Shown piece by piece: positions 26,539 to 35,085 of a DNA stretch of 56,098 nucleotides. This DNA comes from CAYSCZ01 sp964429655 (GTDB lineage Bacteria > Bacteroidota > Bacteroidia > Cytophagales > Cyclobacteriaceae). Below the pieces are notes generated by a model that saw nothing but the letters and a program-made list of their open reading frames with translations, did not search any database and was not told the DNA's origin. Within the stretch, counting starts at the first letter, position 1. The number at the start of each line of letters is the position of its first letter. A program made the position numbers and the translations under genes. The stretch is taken from the NCBI GenBank assembly GCA_964429655.1, contig CAYSCZ010000014.1:1-56098 (forward strand), in the 5' to 3' direction.

Positions 26539-27075
26539 TTACCAATTAGCCACTGAATTATTGAATATATCCAAGATAATTTGGTCAAAAATCTCGTTTA
26601 GGAATTCTTGTTCGTTAGATTCAAGATCTTCAGAATTTTGATCAAAGTCTCTAAAAAAGGAGAAATTTTTATTTTCAAAATTATAAGCATCATCTTTTGA
26701 ATTATAATATGATACTGAAACCGTGATATTAATTCGGGTCAAGCTGCTGAAATCAATACCACCTGTATTATTTGCAGAGCTGGGTGCTATTGGTTTTAAA
26801 GTATAGTCTTCTATAAACCCCTCGATTTGTAGATCACCCTCTTCCTGAACCAACACCAGACTAGTGTTTTGCTGATAAAAGTCTCTTAGCTTTTCAGTAA
26901 ACAGTGTGCTCATATTGGATGGGCCCAAAGGAGCGTTACTAAAAAATGTCCCTATGGATATTGTTTTGACATCTGGCCCAATAGAAGCACCGCTAAAGGA
27001 GTAAACCCCGCATCCACCGATTAATACCATTAATGATATGTATGCCGAGGATAAATTAAAACTCTTCCAGTTCAT
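26539..27075 (-). CDS. lptE: LPS assembly lipoprotein LptE family
   Basis: LptE plugs the LptD barrel and helps place lipopolysaccharide in the outer membrane. The N-terminus is a lipoprotein signal ending LIGGC, followed by GVYSFSGASIGPDVKTISIG, a strong signature of Bacteroidota LptE. LFTEKLRDFYQQNTSLVLV and IEGFIEDYTLKPIAP match the family fold. The length of 178 residues is normal. It overlaps the 3' end of the upstream sigma-54 regulator gene by 20 bp, so translation is probably coupled. Confidence 0.9.
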   Translation of the reverse strand: MNWKSFNLSSAYISLMVLIGGCGVYSFSGASIGPDVKTISIGTFFSNAPLGPSNMSTLFTEKLRDFYQQNTSLVLVQEEGDLQIEGFIEDYTLKPIAPSSANNTGGIDFSSLTRINITVSVSYYNSKDDAYNFENKNFSFFRDFDQNSEDLESNEQEFLNEIFDQIILDIFNNSVANW

Positions 27076-28324
27076 ATTGTTTTATTTTTCTGTAAAGTGT
27101 TCTTTCTGAGATTCCCAGGTCTTTTGCGGCCTGTTTCCTTTTTCTATTGTTTCTATGTAAGGCTTTCATTATCAACTCTTTTTCTTTTTTCTCTATGGAC
27201 AGTGATTCGTCATCTTCCGTCTCATGTGTAATATCCTGGATGTCAACCGAATAATTATTTTGATCTTTAGCTGATTCCAATAGTAGCGGACTACTTGGTT
27301 TTAATTCTTCAGTATCTGCATCTTCATTACCTTCATTAGGAATTTTGGAGAATAAATTTCCATGTTTCTCTATCAGTTCCGTAGAATCATCTTTTTTCAA
27401 AATTTTTAATACCAATGATTTCAATTCATTAAAATCACTCTTTAAGTCGAATAAAACTTTATAAAGTATATCCCTTTCCGAGAATTCGCTATTGTATTTT
27501 TCACTTTTCGGTACAATTGCCGGCAAATTACTATGTTGATCAGGCAAATATTCCACTAACTGATTGGTGTCAATTACCCTATCCATAGCTAAAACGGATA
27601 TTTGTTCAGCCAAATTTTTCAATTGCCTTATGTTTCCTGGGAAATGATAACTAATTAATATATCCTTGGCTTCAGCTGTCAGTTCTATTGGTTTCACATG
27701 ATATTTTTCTGAAAAATCAGAAGCAAATTTTCTAAACAGCAGGATTATATCATTACCCCGCTCTCTAAGAGGCGGCACATTGATTGGTACTGTATTTAAA
27801 CGATAATAAAGATCTTCCCTGAATTTTCCATTTTCAACAGCTTTTACAAGGTCTACATTGCTGGCAGCGATTACCCTTAAATCTGTTTTTTGAACTTTTG
27901 AAGAACCAACCTTGATGAACTCGCCGTTTTCTAAGACCCTCAATAATCTGGCTTGGGTCCCAAGCGGCATTTCACCAATTTCATCAAGGAATATGGTACC
28001 ACCGTTAGTCACTTCAAAATAACCTTTTCTTGAATCATAAGCACCTGTAAAAGCTCCTTTTTCATGGCCAAAGAGCTCTGAATCAATTGTTCCTTCAGGT
28101 ATTGCACCACAATTGATGGCTATGAATTGACCATGTTTCCTATGACTAAGGGAATGAATAATTTTAGAAAAAGATTCTTTACCACTTCCACTTTCTCCGG
28201 TAATGAGTACACTCATGTCAGTACCTGAGACCTGGATAGCTACCCTGATCGCATTATTCAGCTTGGGAGAGTTTCCAATTATTTCGAACCGCTGTTTGAT
28301 GCTTAGTATATCTGAATTATTCAT
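27056..28324 (-). CDS. Sigma-54-dependent transcriptional activator (AAA+ and Fis-type HTH)
   Basis: The AAA+ domain has Walker A GESGSGKE (43-50) and the sigma-54-contact loop GAFTGA (90-95). The C-terminus carries the Fis-like helix-turn-helix (KRKQAAKDLGISERTLYRKI). No receiver or GAF domain precedes the AAA+ part, so the sensing input is absent or supplied by a partner. An acidic linker of about 100 residues separates the two domains. It lies inside the miaB-lptE-secG operon, as is common in Bacteroidota. Its target genes are not evident here. Confidence 0.92.
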   Translation of the reverse strand: MNNSDILSIKQRFEIIGNSPKLNNAIRVAIQVSGTDMSVLITGESGSGKESFSKIIHSLSHRKHGQFIAINCGAIPEGTIDSELFGHEKGAFTGAYDSRKGYFEVTNGGTIFLDEIGEMPLGTQARLLRVLENGEFIKVGSSKVQKTDLRVIAASNVDLVKAVENGKFREDLYYRLNTVPINVPPLRERGNDIILLFRKFASDFSEKYHVKPIELTAEAKDILISYHFPGNIRQLKNLAEQISVLAMDRVIDTNQLVEYLPDQHSNLPAIVPKSEKYNSEFSERDILYKVLFDLKSDFNELKSLVLKILKKDDSTELIEKHGNLFSKIPNEGNEDADTEELKPSSPLLLESAKDQNNYSVDIQDITHETEDDESLSIEKKEKELIMKALHRNNRKRKQAAKDLGISERTLYRKIKQYELEEF

Positions 28325-28331
28325 ATTTCAA

Positions 28332-29780
28332 CTACTCTTTAACGATTTTCCCAAATAAAGTAGCAGCCGTGCAATCATAAACTACGACCTTTGCAAAATC
28401 CCCTTTTTTTAATCCGTCTTCTATATCGAAAATGAATACTTTGTTAGCACTATTCCTTCCTTTAAATTGATTTGTTGATCGCTTTGATAACCCTTCGATT
28501 AGTACTTCGAAGGTTTTCCCGACATCAAGTTTATTTCGGTGCAGAGATAGCGCATTTTGTTTTTCAATCACTTCTTTAAGCCTTCTTTTCTTTGTAGCCA
28601 ACGGTATATCGTCGGTAAACTTTTTAGCTGCTAATGTGCCAGGTCTTTCCGAATAATTGAACATGTATGAAAAGTCATACTTGACGATATCCATCAGGGA
28701 CAAAGTATCCTGGTGTTCTTCTTCGGTTTCAGTGCAAAAGCCGGTTATAAAGTCAGATGAAATCCCACATTCATCACCCAAAATGTTTCTTATTGATCTT
28801 ATCCGCTCTAAGTACCAATCCCGGGTGTATGTTCTGTTCATAAGCGATAAGACCCTGGTATTACCACTCTGAGCCGGGAGGTGGATATACTTGCAAATGT
28901 TATTGTATTTTTTCATGGTGTGCAGCACTTCATCAGTAATATCTTTTGGATGTGATGTAGAGAACCTAACCCTTAATAATGAGTTTACCTGAGCTACCAT
29001 TTCCAATAGCTTAGCAAAATTTATCACTTCATTAGGATTGGCTTTTTGAAGTTTAGCCTTGTTATTCTCTTCTGCAGACCATTTGTAAGAATCAACATTT
29101 TGTCCAAGAAGCGTTACCTCTCGGTATCCGTTGTTAAAAAGTTCAGTGGCCTCTCTAACAATTGAATGAGGATCGCGGCTTCTTTCCCTGCCACGGGTGA
29201 AGGGCACAACACAAAATGAACACATATTATCACAGCCTCTCATGATTGAAATAAAGGCACTTACCCCATTAGAGGAAAGTCTTACCGGACTGATATCAGC
29301 ATATGTTTCCTCCCGGCTAAGGAATGTATTGACTGCTTTTTGGCCTGCATCAACAACGCCGATTAATTTTGGAAGGTCTCTGTAGGCGTCAGGCCCTGCC
29401 ACCAGGTCAACTATTTTTTCTTCTTCAAGAAATTTTGACTTTAGCCTTTCTGCCATGCAACCTAATACACCAACGGTGGTGGAGGGCTTTTCTGCTTTTA
29501 ATTTGTTAAATTGAGATAACCGCTTTCTGACAGTTTGTTCTGCTTTTTCCCTGATAGCGCACGTATTGATGAGGATCAAATCCGCCTCTTTATAGTCTAA
29601 TGTTGTTTGAAATCCTTCTTTTTCGAGAATTGATGATACGATCTCGCTGTCAGAAAAATTCATTTGACAACCGTAACTCTCTATATAAAGCTTTCTTTTC
29701 CCCTTTGGATTACTTCCTAAAGGTTTGGTAAGCTTGTTACTATTATCCAGTAGGCTAATGTCTTCTATTCGTTGATTCAT
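28332..29780 (-). CDS. miaB: tRNA-2-methylthio-N6-dimethylallyladenosine synthase
   Basis: MiaB is a radical-SAM methylthiotransferase that converts i6A37 to ms2i6A37 in tRNA. The N-terminal UPF0004 domain has the three cluster cysteines (ESYGCQMNFSDSE, INTCAIREKAEQ, GCMAERL). The radical-SAM motif CDNMCSFC is present, and a C-terminal TRAM domain ends the protein. An ATG at 29780 is preferred over the GTG at 29789. It opens the operon that runs to secG. Its product is the substrate of MiaE at 8682. Confidence 0.96.
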   Translation of the reverse strand: MNQRIEDISLLDNSNKLTKPLGSNPKGKRKLYIESYGCQMNFSDSEIVSSILEKEGFQTTLDYKEADLILINTCAIREKAEQTVRKRLSQFNKLKAEKPSTTVGVLGCMAERLKSKFLEEEKIVDLVAGPDAYRDLPKLIGVVDAGQKAVNTFLSREETYADISPVRLSSNGVSAFISIMRGCDNMCSFCVVPFTRGRERSRDPHSIVREATELFNNGYREVTLLGQNVDSYKWSAEENNKAKLQKANPNEVINFAKLLEMVAQVNSLLRVRFSTSHPKDITDEVLHTMKKYNNICKYIHLPAQSGNTRVLSLMNRTYTRDWYLERIRSIRNILGDECGISSDFITGFCTETEEEHQDTLSLMDIVKYDFSYMFNYSERPGTLAAKKFTDDIPLATKKRRLKEVIEKQNALSLHRNKLDVGKTFEVLIEGLSKRSTNQFKGRNSANKVFIFDIEDGLKKGDFAKVVVYDCTAATLFGKIVKE

Positions 29781-29833
29781 AGCTAACACTCATGTAAGAC
29801 GCAAATATAGCCATAAGTGTCAAAATGGCAGTA

Positions 29834-29863
29834 TTGACTGTCAGTTAAAATATATTAGTTTTG
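29834..29863 (+). promoter_or_regulatory. Candidate Bacteroidota promoter before the carbonic anhydrase gene
   Basis: TTG at 29834-29836 and TAGTTTTG (TAnnTTTG) at 29856-29863 are 19 bp apart, the expected -33/-7 geometry. The implied start of transcription falls at or next to the ATG at 29868, suggesting a leaderless mRNA. Confidence 0.4.
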
Positions 29864-29867
29864 ATGT

Positions 29868-30380
29868 ATGGCTTTTATTAAGGGAGTAAGGGGTATCACG
29901 CCAAAATTCGCAAAGAGTTGTTGGTTCGCTGATAACGCCACGATTATAGGTGAAGTGGAAATGGGTGAAAATTGTACCGTTTGGTTTAATGCAGTTATCA
30001 GAGGTGATGTCCATTACATAAAAATAGGTAGTGATACAAATATCCAGGACAATGCAGTAGTACATTGTACCTATAAAACTGCCCCAACAGTGATCGGGAA
30101 TAAAGTTAGTATTGGCCATTCGGCCATCATCCACGGTTGTGAGCTGAAAGATCGGGTGCTGATTGGAATGGGTGCCATCGTAATGGATCATGCAGTTATT
30201 GAAAAAGGTGCAATTATTGGTGCAGGATCAGTAGTATTGGAAGGCACGTATGTGGAAAGCAACAGCATATGGGCTGGGGTTCCCGCCAAGAGGATTAAAA
30301 AGACGGAGGGAAAGAATAATGAAATGATCGATAGAATAGCGTCGAATTATCCCATGTACGCTAGTTGGTTTAAATCATAA
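29868..30380 (+). CDS. Gamma carbonic anhydrase family protein
   Basis: This is a left-handed beta-helix made of hexapeptide repeats (GEVEMGENCTVWFNAVIRGD), forming a trimer with metal at subunit interfaces. The three expected His ligands are visible in VVHCT, SIGHS and IIHGC. The 170-residue length fits the YrdA/PaaY-type branch. Some relatives hydrate CO2, others are acetyltransferase-like or inactive, so the activity is not certain. A small membrane protein gene follows 5 bp later. Confidence 0.93.
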   Translation: MAFIKGVRGITPKFAKSCWFADNATIIGEVEMGENCTVWFNAVIRGDVHYIKIGSDTNIQDNAVVHCTYKTAPTVIGNKVSIGHSAIIHGCELKDRVLIGMGAIVMDHAVIEKGAIIGAGSVVLEGTYVESNSIWAGVPAKRIKKTEGKNNEMIDRIASNYPMYASWFKS

Positions 30381-30385
30381 TTTGA

Positions 30386-30727
30386 ATGAATTTTTTGGTT
30401 AAAATACTTTTATCAGCACTTGGAATAATCATTGCCTCCTATATTTTACCGGGAGTAGCCACCAAAAATTTTCTAACTGCAACGATCGTAGCTTTAATAC
30501 TGGCAATTTTAAATGTTACCATCAAGCCTCTTATGATTATCCTAACCATCCCACTGACTGTTATAACACTTGGTTTATTCTTACTCGTAATAAACGCTAT
30601 TCTTATTATCCTTGCGGATGCTTTAGTTCCTGGTTTTGAAGTGGATGGATTTTGGTGGGCTTTTTTGTTTAGCTTGATACTGGCTATACTCAATTCTTTG
30701 TTTGATGATTTAAGAAAAAAGGGTTAA
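30386..30727 (+). CDS. Phage holin family (DUF360-type) four-TM protein
   Basis: Four hydrophobic helices fill the 113 residues (NFLVKILLSALGIIIASYIL onwards). The NVTIKPLMIILTIPLTVITL loop and the final FSLILAILNSLFDD are typical of the family. The name is historical; these are mostly chromosomal membrane proteins of unknown role, and nothing phage-like surrounds it. Confidence 0.85.
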   Translation: MNFLVKILLSALGIIIASYILPGVATKNFLTATIVALILAILNVTIKPLMIILTIPLTVITLGLFLLVINAILIILADALVPGFEVDGFWWAFLFSLILAILNSLFDDLRKKG

Positions 30728-30763
30728 GATCAAACTTTATGTTTTAATCGGGGTTTGCTGATT

Positions 30764-31666
30764 ATGCTTAAGGTTGCATGGAATACCAATTATTCGCATC
30801 CTCTTCCAAAAGATCACAGATTTCCGATGATAAAATATGAGTTGTTGCCACAGCAACTTTTGAGAGAGGGGACAATCGAAGAGGAAAACTTATTCCAACC
30901 AAATAAATTACAGGAGGATTTAATCCTGGATGTACATACAAAAGCTTACTGGATGAAGCTCAAAGCGCTCAAACTAACCAGGCAGGAAATTAGAAGAACA
31001 GGTTTCCCTTTATCATCATTATTGGTTAGGAGGGAGATTGAAATAGCCCATGGGACCTTACAATGCTGTCACTATGCACTGCAATACGGTGTGGCAATGA
31101 ATGTTGCCGGAGGCACTCATCATGCTTTTAGTGATAAAGGAGAAGGCTTCTGTCTACTTAATGACATAGCAATTGCTGCCAATTACCTGATTAAACACAT
31201 GGGTATTAAAAAAGTATTGGTTATTGACCTGGACGTCCACCAGGGTAATGGGACTGCTGAAATATTTAAGCATGAACCCAATGTATTCACATTTAGTATG
31301 CATGGTAAAAATAATTATCCGCTAAAAAAAGAACTTTCTGACCTTGATCTGCCCCTGGATGATGGTGTTTCTGATGTGAAATACCTATTTCAACTTCAAA
31401 AAGCTTTAGAAAATATTACCAATAATTTCAAGCCAGAATTTATATTTTATCAGGCGGGTGTAGATATATTAAATAATGACCAACTAGGCCGCCTAAGTGT
31501 TAGCATAGCCGGCTGTAAAAATAGGGATGAGATAGTATTTAGGTTTTGCCGGGAGAATAAAATCCCAATAGTGGTAAGTATGGGAGGCGGTTATTCAAAA
31601 AAAATTTCTGACATATTAGAAGCTCACTCCAATACCTACAGGGTAGCCAGTGAATTATATTTTTAA
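30764..31666 (+). CDS. Histone deacetylase family (acetoin-utilisation-like) amidohydrolase
   Basis: This is an arginase/deacetylase-fold zinc enzyme. The active-site blocks are GGTHHAFSDKGEGFCLLND (tandem His), VIDLDVHQGNGTAEIF (Asp and His zinc ligands) and YQAGVDILNNDQLGRLSVS (second Asp). The first ATG giving the normal N-terminus (LKVAWNTNYSHPLPKDHRFP) is at 30764; a TTG 9 bp earlier is less likely. Bacterial members deacetylate small amines or acetyl-lysine; the substrate is not predictable. Length 300 residues. Confidence 0.92.
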   Translation: MLKVAWNTNYSHPLPKDHRFPMIKYELLPQQLLREGTIEEENLFQPNKLQEDLILDVHTKAYWMKLKALKLTRQEIRRTGFPLSSLLVRREIEIAHGTLQCCHYALQYGVAMNVAGGTHHAFSDKGEGFCLLNDIAIAANYLIKHMGIKKVLVIDLDVHQGNGTAEIFKHEPNVFTFSMHGKNNYPLKKELSDLDLPLDDGVSDVKYLFQLQKALENITNNFKPEFIFYQAGVDILNNDQLGRLSVSIAGCKNRDEIVFRFCRENKIPIVVSMGGGYSKKISDILEAHSNTYRVASELYF

Positions 31667-31770
31667 TCTAATTAGGAGGTTGTATTTCATTAATTCTTAC
31701 CTATTCATCTTTGAATAGTTAAATTTTTATAAAATTTATTTAATTTTCTAAGATCAAATAAAAAAGGATT

Positions 31771-34700
31771 GTGGTACAAGCGTTTTTAAAATTCTTAGGG
31801 GGTATTGAAGGTGAAGAAAAACCGATGTTATTATTGCTTGGCAAAGGTTTCTTCATGGGAATATTTCTTGCAACCTATCAGATAGGTTCTGAAACATTAT
31901 TCCTGAATACTATGGGCGAATCCTACCTTGACGTGGCTTTTTTTACTACTGGTTTTTTAGGAATTGTATCAACCATACTGTATGTGTCCCTACAAAAAAG
32001 GCTAAAGTATTCGGTCCTGGTTACTTCTAATATTTTTTTCATATTACTATTCATCATTGGGATCCGATTATCTTTTGAATTCATTGAATATTCAGCGAGC
32101 GAAAATGATTTTTACATTCTTCCTTTTGTGTTGTTTGTGATGATTGGTCCAATCACCGCCGTTACATTGCTCGGTTTTTGGGGTTTGTTTGGAAGAATAT
32201 TTGACTTAAGACAATCTAAGAGGATAATTGGAGGTATCGACACCGGTCAATTATCTGCAACAATACTTGCTTTTTTTTCTATACCAATTTTAACGACCTA
32301 TGTTATTGACAAGACCTACGACCTATTAATGTTCTCTTCTTTGGCTGCTTTTGGGGTTTTTATATTCTCAATCACCATCATCAGAAACTACAACGTCGAT
32401 ACGATCACCAAACGTCAAAAAGGTGAGATGGAGCAGACCATTCGATTTATAGATATATTGAAGACCCCTTACCTGAAAATGCTATCGCTCTTTCTGGTAT
32501 TCTCTATGGGGGTCAGTGTTTTTGTGAGTTATACTTTTTTGACTGCCACCGAGACAATGTACCCTAATGAAACAGAGTTGGCTAACTTTTTATCCTTTTT
32601 TAATGGGGCGATAATGATATCCAGCTTTTTAATTCAAAGTTTCATTAATGACTACATAATTGAAAACTATGGTCTAAAAATTGCACTCATGGTCATGCCA
32701 CTGGTATTGATATTATTTACCATTGGCGCGGTTGTGTCGGGCCACATCTTCGGATATGAAGAAAAGTCTGATGTCTTTTTGTTTTATTTTCTTTTCACAG
32801 CGCTTGGAAAGCTCTTTACAGCATCGCTCAAGGATGCCTTAGAAAATCCGGCATTTAAATTATTCTTTTTACCGTTGGATGTGAAAATTAGGTTTGATGT
32901 ACAAACCAAAATCGAAGGAGTGGTCAATCAATTTTCCACACTGATTGCGGGTGCGGCGCAAATCGGATTGGGATTGCTGGTATTTTTTGAGTTGATACAC
33001 TTTTCTTATTTTATACTCGGCCTTGCCATTTTGGTGGTAATCTACGCAACCAAACTATTCAATGAATATAAGACTACCTTGAGAGGTACACTGGAAGTTA
33101 AAAAAGATGAGATGAGAGGTGAAGGAAAAAGAAATGTCCATAGTACCATAAACGTATTAAAGAATGAATTGCTTGAGGAGGAAACCGATAAAAGTATCAT
33201 TTCATTGAAATTATTGGAGCGTATTGAACCTATTAAGCTTGAACAAACTTTAATCGAGATGCTCCAGACAGAACTAACTGTAGTAAGAAAATATTCATAT
33301 GTAAAACTTAATGAATGCAAACCGCTTCATCTTCTGGAAAGCCTAAAAGAAGAAGTTAGCTATGAAAATATTGACAGGTTAAAGCAGTTGGGAAATAAGG
33401 TAATCGATAATTTTGAAAAGTTCAAAAAAGTAAAAATTTCAGAAGAAAGAATACTTCCAATGGTCCGTTCGGCAAATGCCAAAGATAGAATACTAGCCGC
33501 TAGATTATTGATTAATTTGGAAGAAGATAGATATGTTAGCTATGTGAATGAATTAATGCGTGATATTAACCCGGAGGTGAAGAAAGCGGCAATGTTAACG
33601 GCCGGCAAATTAAAACGTCCGGAGTTATGGCCTATACTTATTGAAAATCTCGATATACCTGCTTATTCTAATGTTGCTATGGCATCATTAATTGCTTCCG
33701 GCGATGCGGTGCTCCAAACTGTTGATAATGCTTTTTATAAGACCAATCAGAGCACCAACGTGATGCTAAGGATAATACAAGTGATTGGGCGATTAGGCGG
33801 GTCAAAGGCCATTGAATTATTATGGAGAAAAATTGATTATCCCGACAAAAGTATTATCTCCGAGATTTTGCTTTCACTAAGTTATAATGGATTTCAGGCC
33901 TACGATTTCCAGGCAGCCAGAATAAAAATAGCCATCGAGGCAATAATTGGAGACATAGCCTGGAACATCAAAGCGCTTATTGAAATACCAAATGATGATC
34001 ATTATGATTATATGGTTAGAAACGCTTTTGAGGAAGAAAATAAGCAAAATTACAGAGATATATTCATGCTATTGGCAATGATTTATGACCCTCAGAGCAT
34101 AAGGCTGGTCCAGGAAAATATTGAAGATGGAAGTACAGACAATGTAGCGTTTGCTATAGAGATGTTGCAAGTATTTGTTGAAGACAACCTTAAGGTTAAG
34201 CTTTTCCCAATCTTAGACGATTACAAAAACTCTGAAAGGCTTAATAAATTACAAGCATACTATCCTCCTGAAGAATTCGAAAACTATCAGGACCTTTTGC
34301 TCCAGATTATTAATAGAGACTACAATCATATCAACAAATGGACCAAAGCTTTAGCCATGTATAAAGTTGGGTCGATGCCTGATGCAAAAGTCGCAGATGC
34401 TTTGGTGGCAAACCTGTTCAACCCAGACTATTTTATGAGGGAAACGGCAGCAGCTATAATTTACATGATCGACCAACATCAATATGCAGCCCATACTGCC
34501 AGGTTAGACCCTAAAGTGAAATCAGATCTTGATAAAGCGATACTTACACCTGTTTTTCAGGAAAAGGGAGGTAATTTCCATAAAAAGCTCTTGAATATTG
34601 AAAAAACCATGTTACTCAAGGAAATAGATGAATTCAAGTCTATTCCCGGAGCTATTCTTATTGAATTGGCCAAAGTAACCAATGAAATTAAAATTGATGA

Positions 34701-35013
34701 AGGTGTAACCATAATAGACAAAGGAGATAACGGTGTATATCCGATTTTTATCATTGTCAAAGGGTCTATTAGATTACATGATGAAGATCAAACGATAAAA
34801 ACGCTTTTAGAGCGTAGTGTGATCGGGGAGGAAGTAATATTGGATTCAGATAAATATAATTTTAGTGCAACCACAGAAGAAGAGTCCTTACTACTGATCA
34901 TCAGTAAGGAAGAATTTTATGATATGATGTCCAAATATATAGATATGGTTGATGTTACCTTGAGGGTCCTCAATTCAGAATTAAAAACAGAGGAACATCA
35001 TATTGAAATGTAA
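31771..35013 (+). CDS. ADP/ATP-carrier-like MFS protein fused to HEAT-like repeats and a cyclic-nucleotide-binding fold
   Basis: GTG start. Residues 20-430 contain about 12 TM helices resembling bacterial/plastid nucleotide translocases of the MFS type. Residues 440-900 are alpha-helical pairs of HEAT type (ARLLINLEEDRYVSYVNELM, MLTAGKLKRPELWPILIENL). Residues 960-1070 form a cNMP-binding-like beta roll (GVYPIFIIVKGSIRLHDE, ERSVIGEEVIL). The phosphate-binding cassette lacks the usual Arg (sequence DKYNFSATTE), so cyclic-nucleotide binding is doubtful. It precedes the TIR-like and STAND genes by 72 bp and may belong to the same system. The transported substrate, if any, is unknown. Confidence 0.8.
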   Translation: MVQAFLKFLGGIEGEEKPMLLLLGKGFFMGIFLATYQIGSETLFLNTMGESYLDVAFFTTGFLGIVSTILYVSLQKRLKYSVLVTSNIFFILLFIIGIRLSFEFIEYSASENDFYILPFVLFVMIGPITAVTLLGFWGLFGRIFDLRQSKRIIGGIDTGQLSATILAFFSIPILTTYVIDKTYDLLMFSSLAAFGVFIFSITIIRNYNVDTITKRQKGEMEQTIRFIDILKTPYLKMLSLFLVFSMGVSVFVSYTFLTATETMYPNETELANFLSFFNGAIMISSFLIQSFINDYIIENYGLKIALMVMPLVLILFTIGAVVSGHIFGYEEKSDVFLFYFLFTALGKLFTASLKDALENPAFKLFFLPLDVKIRFDVQTKIEGVVNQFSTLIAGAAQIGLGLLVFFELIHFSYFILGLAILVVIYATKLFNEYKTTLRGTLEVKKDEMRGEGKRNVHSTINVLKNELLEEETDKSIISLKLLERIEPIKLEQTLIEMLQTELTVVRKYSYVKLNECKPLHLLESLKEEVSYENIDRLKQLGNKVIDNFEKFKKVKISEERILPMVRSANAKDRILAARLLINLEEDRYVSYVNELMRDINPEVKKAAMLTAGKLKRPELWPILIENLDIPAYSNVAMASLIASGDAVLQTVDNAFYKTNQSTNVMLRIIQVIGRLGGSKAIELLWRKIDYPDKSIISEILLSLSYNGFQAYDFQAARIKIAIEAIIGDIAWNIKALIEIPNDDHYDYMVRNAFEEENKQNYRDIFMLLAMIYDPQSIRLVQENIEDGSTDNVAFAIEMLQVFVEDNLKVKLFPILDDYKNSERLNKLQAYYPPEEFENYQDLLLQIINRDYNHINKWTKALAMYKVGSMPDAKVADALVANLFNPDYFMRETAAAIIYMIDQHQYAAHTARLDPKVKSDLDKAILTPVFQEKGGNFHKKLLNIEKTMLLKEIDEFKSIPGAILIELAKVTNEIKIDEGVTIIDKGDNGVYPIFIIVKGSIRLHDEDQTIKTLLERSVIGEEVILDSDKYNFSATTEEESLLLIISKEEFYDMMSKYIDMVDVTLRVLNSELKTEEHHIEM

Positions 35014-35085
35014 AGATTGGATCTTTGGACATATGGTTTGAAAAAAATCACATAGTCATTTAAAAAGTAGTAAATTCGTTTTGTT

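Noticed and set aside
30386..30727. Possible prophage remnant because of a holin-family gene
   Set aside because: The family is mostly chromosomal and no other phage gene, integrase or attachment site is nearby.
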